Shown: positions 34,232 to 43,190, numbered from the stretch's first letter. The stretch is DNA of 44,170 nucleotides from Phycisphaerales bacterium UBA7800 (GCA_002480565.1 DLCK01000013.1:143949-188118), one strand, 5' to 3'. The notes: a model not told the origin generated them from the letters alone. Numbers and translations: made by a program.

Positions 34232-34397
34232 ATTTGCACTCCAAACATCAGTTGCGAATAAACCTGCATTATAACTCAAACGGCCCTGGTCGCACAGATT
34301 CAATATACCTGTGAATATTTTGATGCTAAACCGTACCCCTGATCCAGCCGATATTGCCTACATCTATTGCCAGTCAACAGCCGGAGATACGTCTATC

Positions 34398-35423
34398 ATG
34401 GTCGAAATCGATCTGTCAAAACTCGCTTCGGAAGTCTCCAACATTCTGATGTTGCGAGGAACCAGCTTGCCACCGTTATGCTTAGCTGATCATGCACACA
34501 CACATGCGGGCAGTGTTATTGACGACATGCCTGACGATAAACTCTTTGGTGTTGCGCAGATTAGTGATGCTGATATGGCTATGGCGATTCGATCCATGCT
34601 TTTGATTCGATGTGGCCTGATTTCCGAAGGCAGTATGTTTGCCATGATGGCGCCCAAGATTGAAAGTGATTTCATCTGCGGGATTGCCGAACGCAACCTT
34701 GGCCACAACGATGCAGCCAAGAATCACTTCCATAAAGTCCAGGAACACCCTGTTTATCAGACGCTCCATAAAGAAGCCATGGAATTGCTCAAAAGCAGCA
34801 TGGACAAACGTCTGACCCGACTGCATGGCATTCTGGAATTGCATGGGGATTGGGAACCTTACGCATTTATCGATGTATATACGGAAGCTCGCGAAGGCCA
34901 AATGAGTTCTGCGTCTGAAGAAATGGTCCGCAAGATTCAAGCCATTGAGTTCAATGCTCTGTTTCTGCATTGTTATCAACAGCTAATGGGAATAGACGCC
35001 CGTAAAGTTGAAGTCAAACGCAGTGCGGAACCTCAGCGACGACGCCCCGTCCCAACACGTCAACCCAAGCCAGCAGCCGCAGCACCGACAGCTTCGGCAA
35101 CACCGGCGTCCAATAAACCTGCAACACCCACACCGGCTAAGGCACCAAGCAATGAAGTCCGGGTGGGATGTCCAAAGTGCAAAGCTATTCAAAGCTTTGA
35201 TGCCTCAAAACGGGGGCAGAAAGTCCAATGCAATAAATGCTCGGTCACTTTCGCAGTACCTGGCGGCAATGGTGCAGCAGCAAGTAACGCCCAGACGTCC
35301 GTGCGCGTTGCCTGCCCCAAATGTCGTACCGCAGCGGCCTACCCACAATCCAAACGTGGTCAAAAAGTCAACTGTAGTAAATGCAACGCGTCCTATACCA
35401 TCCCCTCGCGTGCAGCAGCCTGA
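34398..35423 (+). CDS. Protein with two C-terminal zinc ribbons, unknown function
   Basis: I take the ATG at 34398 (341 residues), which has GGAG about 11 bases upstream; an ATG at 34323 or GTG at 34311 would extend it. The N-terminal 200 residues look helical and contain no family I recognise. A Pro/Ala linker (about 220-255) leads to two tandem copies of a 36-residue zinc ribbon: VGCPKCKAIQSF..KVQCNKCSVTFAVPG and VACPKCRTAAAY..KVNCSKCNASYTIPS. The internal duplication with a shared SKRGQKV core is obvious. It is likely a cytoplasmic binding protein. It lies directly upstream of uvrB on the same strand, 102 bases away, but a link to repair is not implied. Confidence 0.72.
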   Translation: MVEIDLSKLASEVSNILMLRGTSLPPLCLADHAHTHAGSVIDDMPDDKLFGVAQISDADMAMAIRSMLLIRCGLISEGSMFAMMAPKIESDFICGIAERNLGHNDAAKNHFHKVQEHPVYQTLHKEAMELLKSSMDKRLTRLHGILELHGDWEPYAFIDVYTEAREGQMSSASEEMVRKIQAIEFNALFLHCYQQLMGIDARKVEVKRSAEPQRRRPVPTRQPKPAAAAPTASATPASNKPATPTPAKAPSNEVRVGCPKCKAIQSFDASKRGQKVQCNKCSVTFAVPGGNGAAASNAQTSVRVACPKCRTAAAYPQSKRGQKVNCSKCNASYTIPSRAAA

Positions 35424-35513
35424 AGTAAATTACTGCGGACTCATCTGATCTGGCATACAAATCATGTAATGTCTCATGCGCCGCAACCCCTAACAACTAC
35501 CGTCCGAACATGC

Positions 35514-35519
35514 TAAACT
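35514..35519 (+). promoter_or_regulatory. -10-like box six bases before uvrB (possible leaderless start)
   Basis: TAAACT is followed by six bases and the uvrB ATG at 35526, and no Shine-Dalgarno is present. A CTAACA sequence 18 bases upstream is a fair -35. The same TAAACT -10 occurs before the pfp gene. No LexA-like box was recognised here. Confidence 0.42.
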
Positions 35520-35525
35520 ATCGGC

Positions 35526-37607
35526 ATGCTCAACAAAGACACATTCCAACTCGTCTCAGAGATGCAGCCCATGGGCGATCAACCTCAAGCCATCTCCTCA
35601 CTGGTGCAGGGAATCGAAGCAGGCATGCCCTACCAGACGCTCATGGGAGCCACAGGAACAGGCAAGACGTTCACCATGGCGAACGTCATCGCTCAATGCA
35701 GCAAACCCACCCTTGTCATCAGTCACAATAAAACGCTCGCTGCCCAACTCTATGAAGAATTCAAAGAACTCTTCCCCAATAATCCAGTCTGCTATTTCGT
35801 CTCCTATTACGATTACTATCAGCCCGAAGCCTACATCCCCCAGCGAGATATCTACATCGAAAAAGACTCCTCTCGCAATGACAATCTCGACCGACTAAGG
35901 CTTGCTGCAACCAGTAATCTCATCAGTTCACGGGCATGCATCATCGTTGCATCCGTCTCCTGTATCTTTGGTTTGGGTTCGCCGGATAAATACAAACAAT
36001 CCATCATCAGTCTCAGTACAGGACAGGAACTTGCCAGACGCGATTTCTTCCTCGCTCTTAATGACCTGCAATACAAACGTTCGGACATGGAACTCAAACG
36101 TGGCACGTATCGTGTCCGCGGTGATGTCGTGGAAGTCCATCCTGCTGACGAGGAGTTCGCCTACCGCATTGAACTCTTTGGTGATGAAATCGACACATTG
36201 CAAATGATCAATCCGCTGACCGGCGAACTGCTGGCTGAAGACCGGCAGATTTTCATCTTCCCTGCGGTTCACTATGTCGTCGGCGAAGAGCACATCAAAA
36301 ATGCCATCGACAACATCAAACAGGAACTCGAAGCACACAACATTTCCCTGCGATCCGAAGGCAAACTCCTTGAAGCTCAGCGAATTCAAGCTCGTACACG
36401 GTATGACCTGGAAATGATTGAAGAAGTCGGCTACTGCTCAGGAATTGAAAACTATTCCCGACACCTTGACGGGCGACCTGCTGGTTCCAAACCCTACACC
36501 TTGATGGACTACTATCCTGAAGATGACTGGCTGATGCTTATTGATGAAAGTCACGTCACCATCCCGCAATTGCGTGCGATGTACAACGGTGATCAGGCAC
36601 GCAAACGTGTTCTTGTCGAACATGGTTTCCGACTGCCCAGCGCGATGGATAACCGACCGATGCGTTTTGAGGAGATCGAAAAAGCATGGGGACAAGTCGT
36701 TTTCGTCTCCGCGACACCCGGGCCATACGAGTTGGAAAAATGTGAAGGCAATGTCATCGAACAGGTCATCCGCCCCACCGGCTTGGTCGATCCTGTTATT
36801 GAAGTCCGCCCTGCTGCCACACAAGTCCCCGACTTATTGGAAATGGCGCGAGGTCGCACGGCCAATGGTGAACGCACGATTGTCACCACACTCACCAAAC
36901 GTCTGGCTGAAGACTTATCCAGCTACCTTGCTGAAAACCAGATCAAGTGTCGGTATCTACACAGTGAAATCGACACGTTGGATCGCGTACAGATTCTCCG
37001 CGAATTACGTGAAGGCGAATACGACGTATTGGTCGGCGTGAACCTGTTGCGTGAAGGTTTGGACTTACCGGAAGTCTCTCTGGTTGCAATCATGGATGCG
37101 GATAAGGCAGGCTTTTTGCGTAGTGCCACTTCGCTGATTCAGCAGATTGGACGCGCTGCCCGTAACGTCAATTCCATCGTGATTCTGTATGCCGATGTGG
37201 TGACCCCTGCCATGCAGCAGGCCATTGATGAGACCAATCGCCGTCGCGAGATTCAGCTTGCATACAACAAAGAACATGGCATCACCCCGCAGACAATCAA
37301 GAAAGAAATCCGACGCGGAATTGAAGTGGAACTGCGTGCGATGGAAACCGCCCGCGCAGCCGTAACCCGGACTGAAGACGAATATGATCGCCTTGAACTA
37401 ATCAAGAGTCTTGAAGACAAGATGTTCAAAGCAGCCGACGCGATGGAGTTTGAACGTGCTGCGGCATTGCGTGATCAAGTTAAACAACTCAAAGATTCAC
37501 CGGAGTTGGAAAAGGTAAGCATGAGCAGCGTCACCAAAAAGTCCAAACCCAAACCCGGCACGCCGGGGACGAAGGTGATCAAGAAGAAAAAGAAGTCGTC
37601 GAATTGA
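35526..37607 (+). CDS. uvrB: UvrABC system protein B
   Basis: UvrB is the damage-verifying helicase of nucleotide excision repair. The 693-residue protein has Walker A GATGTGKT (41-48) and the UvrB beta-hairpin region (YYDYYQPEAYIPQRDIYIEKD) that inserts between strands. The DESH box is in LMLIDESHVTIPQL, and helicase motifs V and VI lie in GVNLLREGLDLPEVSLVAI and QIGRAARN. A C-terminal UVR domain (FKAADAMEFERAAALRDQVKQL) contacts UvrA or UvrC. A lysine-rich extension (KKSKPKPGTPGT..KKKKKSSN) closes the protein. It starts without a Shine-Dalgarno. uvrA and uvrC are not adjacent. It converges on moaA across a CGCCAAG inverted repeat. Confidence 0.98.
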   Translation: MLNKDTFQLVSEMQPMGDQPQAISSLVQGIEAGMPYQTLMGATGTGKTFTMANVIAQCSKPTLVISHNKTLAAQLYEEFKELFPNNPVCYFVSYYDYYQPEAYIPQRDIYIEKDSSRNDNLDRLRLAATSNLISSRACIIVASVSCIFGLGSPDKYKQSIISLSTGQELARRDFFLALNDLQYKRSDMELKRGTYRVRGDVVEVHPADEEFAYRIELFGDEIDTLQMINPLTGELLAEDRQIFIFPAVHYVVGEEHIKNAIDNIKQELEAHNISLRSEGKLLEAQRIQARTRYDLEMIEEVGYCSGIENYSRHLDGRPAGSKPYTLMDYYPEDDWLMLIDESHVTIPQLRAMYNGDQARKRVLVEHGFRLPSAMDNRPMRFEEIEKAWGQVVFVSATPGPYELEKCEGNVIEQVIRPTGLVDPVIEVRPAATQVPDLLEMARGRTANGERTIVTTLTKRLAEDLSSYLAENQIKCRYLHSEIDTLDRVQILRELREGEYDVLVGVNLLREGLDLPEVSLVAIMDADKAGFLRSATSLIQQIGRAARNVNSIVILYADVVTPAMQQAIDETNRRREIQLAYNKEHGITPQTIKKEIRRGIEVELRAMETARAAVTRTEDEYDRLELIKSLEDKMFKAADAMEFERAAALRDQVKQLKDSPELEKVSMSSVTKKSKPKPGTPGTKVIKKKKKSSN

Positions 37608-37629
37608 AATTGTCAGTTTCATTTTCAAA

Positions 37630-37772
37630 CCGCCAAGACGCCAAGAGCGCCAAGGTCGGAAAGAGAAAGTTTTCAAGACATTTTTTCACAACAGAGATAT
37701 ACACTCAAATTGCAGGCTCAATGCTTCTGTCATTAAATCTCTGATTGAACTTGGCATCATTGGCGCTTGGCG
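37630..37772. repeat. Inverted repeat of CGCCAAG units between uvrB and moaA
   Basis: The left arm (37630-37654) reads CGCCAAGACGCCAAGAGC followed by GCCAAG. The right arm (about 37750-37772) is the imperfect reverse complement (CGCCAAGCGCCAATGATG then CCAAG on the other strand). About 95 bases lie between the arms. The left arm is itself a short tandem array of a nine-base unit. It could end both convergent transcripts. It is unrelated in sequence to the CACAGAG element. Confidence 0.78.
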
Positions 37773-37790
37773 ATAAAAATAACTTTTGAC

Positions 37791-38870
37791 TCACCCGCCA
37801 AGCTGTGACATCTGCCGATTGCCATGCATGGAATGGGTTTCTGGTTTTTCGACAACGCATTGTTCCATGAGTTCGATAAGTTTTTTAGGATCAACTTTCG
37901 GACGCAGTGCAGGTATCACATCCACTTCGCCTCCATCAAAGAGACAGGCACGCAGCTCACCTTTGGCCGTCATTCGCAGACGATTACAGGTTTCACAAAA
38001 TGGCTGACTCATCGCGGAGATGAAACCCAATCGTCCTGCAGCATGATGGAGGCTGTAAAGTTGAGCTGGCCCGACACCTGCTTCGGATTGACGATCGACC
38101 GATTCCAACTGACCAAAGACATTTTGAATTCGTTCAATAACAAGTGCATTATCGACGGTGCTTGGCGTCTGATCGTAATTGCCGGTGAGTTGGCTTTCAC
38201 CTAAAGGCATGTATTCAATAAAACGGACAGTCCAATTGTTTTCAATTGTCAGCCGGGCAAAGTCGGCCACCTCGTCATCGTTGACATTGCCAATGACTAC
38301 GGTATTGATTTTTAATTTTTCAAATCCAGCTGCAATGGCAGCATCGATTCCCGCCTGCAATTGATCCAATATTTTCATACCTCGATCGTATTGGAGATTC
38401 GGCGGATCTGTTGCAAAGGCGCTACCGGTGATTCGAGCCAATCGCTGAGGTTGCATTGAATCCCAGCTGATGGTTAAACGATCCACACCTGCATCACGGA
38501 GTTGGGCAGCCTGGCGATGCAGTGATAAGCCGTTGGTGGTCATGGACAAATCATGGGGTTTTAAGGCTGCCAGTCCACGGACAATATCCAGTAGATCATG
38601 TCGGATGGTCGGTTCACCACCGGTGAGTTTCAGATGACTGACGCCGATGTTCATTGCTGCCTTTGCCACCGCGATGATCTCGCTTGGGGCAAGACTATCG
38701 GACTTAGGAGCAAATGCCAGCCCATCTTGAGGCATGCAATACATACATCTGAGATTGCATCGGTCGGTTACTGACAGCCGAAGCAACCTCAATGCCGACA
38801 AACTGCGGGGGCCCTGTGCAAAGTTGGGGCGAACCGGGCCTGATGAAATAACAGGTAATGCAATGGGCAT
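37791..38870 (-). CDS. moaA: GTP 3',8-cyclase MoaA
   Basis: MoaA is the radical SAM enzyme that starts molybdenum cofactor synthesis by converting GTP to 3',8-cyclo-GTP, acting with MoaC. From the ATG at 38870 the protein has 359 residues. The radical SAM cluster is CNLRCMYC (Cys38, Cys42, Cys45), followed by LTGGEPTIRHDL and the second cluster CETCNRLRMTAKGELRAC in the C-terminal domain. The last residues, MSQLGG, keep the Gly-Gly end needed in MoaA. The longer frame begins at a TTG at 38891 and has no support. A TATAAT lies seven bases before the ATG with no Shine-Dalgarno. No other moa gene is nearby. Confidence 0.96.
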   Translation of the reverse strand: MPIALPVISSGPVRPNFAQGPRSLSALRLLRLSVTDRCNLRCMYCMPQDGLAFAPKSDSLAPSEIIAVAKAAMNIGVSHLKLTGGEPTIRHDLLDIVRGLAALKPHDLSMTTNGLSLHRQAAQLRDAGVDRLTISWDSMQPQRLARITGSAFATDPPNLQYDRGMKILDQLQAGIDAAIAAGFEKLKINTVVIGNVNDDEVADFARLTIENNWTVRFIEYMPLGESQLTGNYDQTPSTVDNALVIERIQNVFGQLESVDRQSEAGVGPAQLYSLHHAAGRLGFISAMSQPFCETCNRLRMTAKGELRACLFDGGEVDVIPALRPKVDPKKLIELMEQCVVEKPETHSMHGNRQMSQLGG

Positions 38871-38877
38871 GAAAATG

Positions 38878-38883
38878 ATTATA
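38878..38883 (-). promoter_or_regulatory. -10 box seven bases before moaA (possible leaderless start)
   Basis: A perfect TATAAT on the minus strand is followed by CATTTTC and the moaA ATG at 38870. No Shine-Dalgarno is present and the -35 is unclear. The 257 bases between moaA and the next gene contain this box and nothing else I can identify. Confidence 0.48.
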
Positions 38884-39127
38884 GGGTTCAACGATTCAAA
38901 TAGGAATTATTCAACATTCAAATTCAGAATCGACAAGTGATAAAGGATTTTCCAAGATTGCCCGATAAGACCTTTAGCAATGTTGAGGATTTTGCGCCTA
39001 TCGTCCGATCAAACGGTTTGCTATGTGCTAAAGCGGATACTTGCACTTATCGTCACGGTAACATCAGGCTTATAGAATTGTGTCAAACTCATTTGATGTT
39101 AAAGTGTTGTGCTGGATTGATTAACTT

Positions 39128-40366
39128 ATGTATGAACTGACCTGTCCAGCCTGTCATGAAAAGTCTCAGCACACCTTTGTGCGTCTGGGTGCCCGTACGT
39201 CATGCGCCCAATGTCAGCACAAGTATCAACTTGCAAATGAACATGTTGAACGTCAGATTGAACTGCCCTCTGACGATAACAACACACCCAATCCACTGCT
39301 GTTCGGCTCACCGGTCACCAAACCGCCAGCACCTGCACATCCAGCTCACACACCCAGGCCGTCTCGACGCAGCCACGAAAATCGCTCCAGCAGTGAAACC
39401 CCACCATTGTTGACTCCGGAAGTCGACCCGACACTTCACCCGGCCCCCAAACCCAAGCCACCAGCAGAAGTCCAGCGGATGATCGCCCAGCGTCGTGCCC
39501 AGCGTGAACGTAAACGCCTGATTATCCGAATCGTCTGTATCATCCTTGGTTCAACATTGCCCATCGCCTTGCTGGTTTATATGTACACGATGGCTCGTCA
39601 AATTGATGAAACCACCATCAAATCAGATGACGGGACAACCGTCTTCCAGAATGACATCAACAGCAATATGGCATCAGGCGACCTGCGATCGCTGGATCGA
39701 ATCACCATCAAGGCCGAACGACTCCAAGCCCCTTTCTGGCGGATTGGTGACAACTCACCATACGAGGAACCCAATGGCACCGATCCGATTAATCTGAGTC
39801 ATGGTGACACCACTACCGGCGATGAAGCCAACATCACCTATATTGCTAACTACACCGTTCACACGAACAACGTCATCGAATTAGCCATATTGAATCTATC
39901 TCTGATTGACTCTCAAAATCGTGTTGTGGCTACCAACCAGATACCTTTGACCCTGTTGACGGATATCTCAATGGGCCTGCATTCACAGGACACAATCAAA
40001 GTCAACATCCCCAACAACTTCGCCAAGCAAATGTTCAAGATGGGAAGCTACACGGAAGTCCAAAAATTCATGGGTAACAGTGTGGCGATGCGCGAACCCA
40101 CAATTGAATCTCAAATCTACGGTGAAGATGCAGTTTTGTTGATCACAGCTTACAATCCCTTGAGTAAGCCGTTAGCAAGAAGTGTCTTTTCCATTAAAGC
40201 AATCGACACAAATAAAAATGAACTGGCTCACTGGCTTGTCAGCTGGCAACGCACAGTCGACCCACGACAACGTGTCGAATTTAAAGTCAATATCCCCATC
40301 TCCCGGGATTGGAAAATCGGCGGTTGGAAATTGGTAGCCTTTGGTGAAACGGAAAAACTCCAGTAA
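39128..40366 (+). CDS. Membrane-anchored zinc ribbon protein, unknown function
   Basis: The 412-residue protein starts with a zinc ribbon (LTCPACHEKS, then SCAQCQHKY) and a Pro/Ser-rich linker (about 48-115). A basic stretch (QRRAQRERKRLIIR) is followed by one membrane helix (about 134-156, IVCIILGSTLPIALLVYMYTMA). The region after the helix (about 160-412) is a beta-rich, probably periplasmic domain. The arrangement, ribbon inside and sandwich outside, suggests an inner membrane sensor or scaffold, but that is inference. I see no Shine-Dalgarno; the ATG at 39128 is the first in frame. It may share a transcript with the rhomboid gene 49 bases downstream. Confidence 0.75.
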   Translation: MYELTCPACHEKSQHTFVRLGARTSCAQCQHKYQLANEHVERQIELPSDDNNTPNPLLFGSPVTKPPAPAHPAHTPRPSRRSHENRSSSETPPLLTPEVDPTLHPAPKPKPPAEVQRMIAQRRAQRERKRLIIRIVCIILGSTLPIALLVYMYTMARQIDETTIKSDDGTTVFQNDINSNMASGDLRSLDRITIKAERLQAPFWRIGDNSPYEEPNGTDPINLSHGDTTTGDEANITYIANYTVHTNNVIELAILNLSLIDSQNRVVATNQIPLTLLTDISMGLHSQDTIKVNIPNNFAKQMFKMGSYTEVQKFMGNSVAMREPTIESQIYGEDAVLLITAYNPLSKPLARSVFSIKAIDTNKNELAHWLVSWQRTVDPRQRVEFKVNIPISRDWKIGGWKLVAFGETEKLQ

Positions 40367-40415
40367 TCCTTAATGCGAATGCAATCCAAGCACGACCTGA
40401 TCAGAATCAAGAAAC

Positions 40416-41675
40416 ATGCTCCTGATCCCGCTTCATACTGATAAACGACTCACCAGCCTGCCTTGGGTGAATGTTATATTGATCCTGGTCAATGTGTTGA
40501 TCTTCATCATTCAATCGGCTACCCAAATAGAAGTCGGGCGGACGATGCTGCTCAATCCTCTGGCACCAACACTCACTCAATTTCTAACTTACCAGTTCCT
40601 GCACAACGATATTTACCACCTTGGCGGGAATATGATTTTCCTGTGGACCTTTGGCAATAATGTCGAAGACCGCCTGGGCAAAATTGGATACCTGCTGTTT
40701 TATCTGGCAGGTGGGATCATTGCAGGCCTTGGCCACTGCCTGGGGGAAACGGCCCCGGTACTCGGAGCCAGTGGCAGTGTCGCAGCAGTGACCGGAGCGT
40801 TTATCGTACTCTTCCCAAACACCCGAACCACCATCCTCTACTGGTTGATCATCTTCGGTGTCTTTGATATTTCAAGCGTCCTGCTCATCGGATTTCAAAT
40901 CGCCCAGAACCTGTTTTTCCAACTCAGTGGTAATGATTCACACTACGCTTACATCGCCCATCTCTCAGGCTACGGTTACGGCATTTTCATCGCTTGGGGA
41001 CTACTCTGGGGCAGACTCTTAAAACACCAACCCTATGACCTGATGGGGATGTACCTGCATCGCAAACGGCGTGTGGAATTTACCCATATGACCCAGCAGG
41101 GATACTCCCCATGGGAACATAGCACGGACGAAACACCAATCCCTGATGCCGTCTCTAAGACACCCCGTAAGGATCCGTACAGAACTGTACGCAAAGACCA
41201 ATACAAAGTCCGACGTGATGAACGTCGTGGGGATAAACGTGACGAAAAACGTATTGACCAGGACAGTCAGCGTCAACAAATCGCCTTGCTTCGTGGGCAA
41301 GTCCTCCGTTCACTAGGCGAGCAAGACCTGCCTCAAGCTGCCCGTGTCTATGCCCAACTCCTTGAGTTGGCTCCAACACAAGTCATGAGCATGAAGCACC
41401 AGTTGGATATTGCCAATCAACTGATGACTGATGCCAAACACGAAGACGCAGCCAAAGCATATGAGCTGTATCTAAACACCTTCGCCAGTTCAAGCCATAA
41501 AGGTCAAGTCCAGTTGTTACTGGGTTTGATTTACACGCGGTACGTCAAACGTTACCAGCGTGCCCGTGAATTACTCACTGAGGTTAAACGCAATAGCACC
41601 GACACGAATCAAAAACAGCTCGTCGAGTCCCTGCTTGGTGAATTGCCATCACAGGATTTCCCACCGGAAATTTGA
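40416..41675 (+). CDS. Rhomboid family intramembrane serine protease with C-terminal TPR-like domain
   Basis: The first 200 residues are a rhomboid protease. They contain FLHNDIYHLGGNM (His63, His68, Asn72), catalytic Ser119 in GASGS and catalytic His182 in HLSGYGYG, in about six membrane helices. Rhomboids cut membrane proteins within the bilayer. The remaining 220 residues are soluble. A strongly charged stretch rich in Lys, Arg and Asp (about 240-285) is followed by helical repeats of TPR type (about 290-410: LRSLGEQDLPQAARVYAQLLELAP and AAKAYELYLNTFA). The 419-residue length is well above a minimal rhomboid. The tail may recruit substrates. It follows the membrane zinc ribbon gene closely. 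Substrates are unknown. Confidence 0.9.
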   Translation: MLLIPLHTDKRLTSLPWVNVILILVNVLIFIIQSATQIEVGRTMLLNPLAPTLTQFLTYQFLHNDIYHLGGNMIFLWTFGNNVEDRLGKIGYLLFYLAGGIIAGLGHCLGETAPVLGASGSVAAVTGAFIVLFPNTRTTILYWLIIFGVFDISSVLLIGFQIAQNLFFQLSGNDSHYAYIAHLSGYGYGIFIAWGLLWGRLLKHQPYDLMGMYLHRKRRVEFTHMTQQGYSPWEHSTDETPIPDAVSKTPRKDPYRTVRKDQYKVRRDERRGDKRDEKRIDQDSQRQQIALLRGQVLRSLGEQDLPQAARVYAQLLELAPTQVMSMKHQLDIANQLMTDAKHEDAAKAYELYLNTFASSSHKGQVQLLLGLIYTRYVKRYQRARELLTEVKRNSTDTNQKQLVESLLGELPSQDFPPEI

Positions 41676-41780
41676 TTCCATGTCATCCCAAGTGTCTCTT
41701 TACTCATCTGCTGGCTAAGGTTGGAACTGCGTTCAAACACGCTTTTTTCCCTCATCTCACCTGTTTCTCACCCCTTGAAA

Positions 41781-41809
41781 TTGGACAAGAGCCAAGTTTG
41801 TCCTAAACT
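41781..41809 (+). promoter_or_regulatory. Predicted promoter of the phosphofructokinase gene
   Basis: TTGGAC (41781-41786), 17 bases and TAAACT (41804-41809) precede the gene with a leader of about 75 bases. A small inverted repeat, GGACAA (41783-41788) and TTGTCC (41798-41803), fills the region between the boxes and could be an operator. No riboswitch was recognised in the leader. Confidence 0.48.
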
Positions 41810-41890
41810 GGTTCGCTCAATCGTGCAGACCGCCCACCGTGCTATCGGTCTGCCGCCATTGTCAACAACATGCAAAAGGAATCTGCGAAT

Positions 41891-43096
41891 ATGTCTAACG
41901 CAATCAAAGGAAACGCTGTCATCGGTCAATCCGGTGGTCCCACCGCGGTCATCAACCAGTCGATCGTTGGTGTGATTGAAGGTCTCAAAGCCAATGGTTT
42001 TGAAGGCAAGATCTACGGCGCCCATCATGCCGTGGCCGGGATGCTCAAAGGCGATTTCATCGAACTTCAGGACATCCCCCAGGATCGCTTAAATCGCATC
42101 GCCAACACCCCCTCCGCCGGTCTGGGTTCGAGCCGTGACAAGCCCGACACCGAGTACTGCAAGAAGGTGCTCAAGGTTCTTGAAGCCCATGACATTCACT
42201 ATTTCTTCTATGCCGGCGGTAACGACAGCTCTGACACCTGCCGCATCGTCAATGAATTGGCCAAGGCCGAAGGTTACGAACTGCGTGCCTTCCACTGCCC
42301 CAAGACCATCGACAATGACCTGGTCTGCAACGACCACACCCCCGGTTTTGGTTCAGCTGCCAAGTTTGTGGCCCAGGCGTTCATGGGTGACAACCTGGAC
42401 AACGCTGCCCTGCCTGGTGTGAAAGTCAACATCGTCATGGGTCGTCATGCCGGTTTCCTCACCGCAGCTTCGATCCTCGGTCGTCGCAATGAAAAAGACG
42501 GTCCGCATCTGGTCTACGTTCCCGAAGCCCGCTTGTCGGTCGACAAGATCATGGCTGACGTGGATCGCACCTTCAAGAAGTACGGCCGCTGCGTGATGGC
42601 TGTCTCCGAAGGTATCCACGACGAAAACGGCGAACCTTTGGCCGCCAAGCTTGCTGAAGCTTCCGGCAGTGAAGTCGAACGCGACGATCACGGCAACGTC
42701 CAACTCTCCGGTTCAGGTGCTCTTGGCGATTTCATCTCCAAGGCCATCAAGTCCAAGCTGGGCATCAAGCGCGTCCGTGCCGACACCCTGGGCTACCTGC
42801 AACGCAGCTTCGCCGGCTGCGTCAGCGAAGTCGACCAGAAGGAAGCTCGCGGCACCGGTCGCAAGGCTGCGGAACTGGCCATGGCCGGCGACATCGACGG
42901 CTCGATCGCCATCCAGCGTCTCTCCGACGATCCCTACGAAGTGACCTATGCTCGCATCGAACTGGGGGACGTCGCTGCCAAGACCAAGCACCTGGATCCC
43001 AAATACATCATCGACGACTGCAACATCGACGAAAGCTTCAAGAAGTATCTTGCTCCCATCGTCGGCCCGATCGCCGAAATCGAAACCCTGTTCTAA
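41891..43096 (+). CDS. pfp: 6-phosphofructokinase, pyrophosphate-dependent type
   Basis: This enzyme interconverts fructose 6-phosphate and fructose 1,6-bisphosphate using pyrophosphate. From the ATG at 41891 (AAGGAA nine bases upstream) the product has 401 residues. It has GQSGGPTAVIN near the start, GGND at 109-112 and PKTIDND at 137-143. The Lys of PKTIDND and the Asp in place of Gly in GGxG are the marks of PPi use. The Asn before it, where most family members have Asp, is noted separately. MGRHAGFLT and PEA motifs bind the sugar phosphate. Codons are visibly richer in G and C at third positions than in neighbours, which suggests strong expression. A good terminator follows. Confidence 0.93.
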   Translation: MSNAIKGNAVIGQSGGPTAVINQSIVGVIEGLKANGFEGKIYGAHHAVAGMLKGDFIELQDIPQDRLNRIANTPSAGLGSSRDKPDTEYCKKVLKVLEAHDIHYFFYAGGNDSSDTCRIVNELAKAEGYELRAFHCPKTIDNDLVCNDHTPGFGSAAKFVAQAFMGDNLDNAALPGVKVNIVMGRHAGFLTAASILGRRNEKDGPHLVYVPEARLSVDKIMADVDRTFKKYGRCVMAVSEGIHDENGEPLAAKLAEASGSEVERDDHGNVQLSGSGALGDFISKAIKSKLGIKRVRADTLGYLQRSFAGCVSEVDQKEARGTGRKAAELAMAGDIDGSIAIQRLSDDPYEVTYARIELGDVAAKTKHLDPKYIIDDCNIDESFKKYLAPIVGPIAEIETLF

Positions 43097-43154
43097 TTTT
43101 CAAGACATCAGCGACACGTCGTGTCGCAGCTATTGAAAAAGACAATTAAAAAAC

Positions 43155-43190
43155 AAAACGCTCTGCATCATTTCGATGCAGAGCGTTTTT
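43155..43190. terminator. Bidirectional intrinsic terminator after pfp and mtnC
   Basis: CGCTCTGCATC and GATGCAGAGCG form a perfect 11-bp stem with a five-base loop. It is flanked by AAAA on the left and five T on the right, with a further A-rich run upstream that becomes a T tract on the minus strand. It can stop pfp and the leftward mtnC transcript. The rest of the gap to 43291 shows nothing clear. Confidence 0.88.

Noticed and set aside
34232..34303. N-terminal extension of nadA by 24 residues
   Set aside because: The ATG at 34231 has a Shine-Dalgarno, and the TATAAT at 34268-34273 would lie inside the extension.
38937..39140. Possible 67-codon gene between moaA and the membrane zinc ribbon protein
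   Set aside because: No ribosome site or recognisable domain, and it runs into the start of the next gene. The Cys and His are not spaced as a zinc site.
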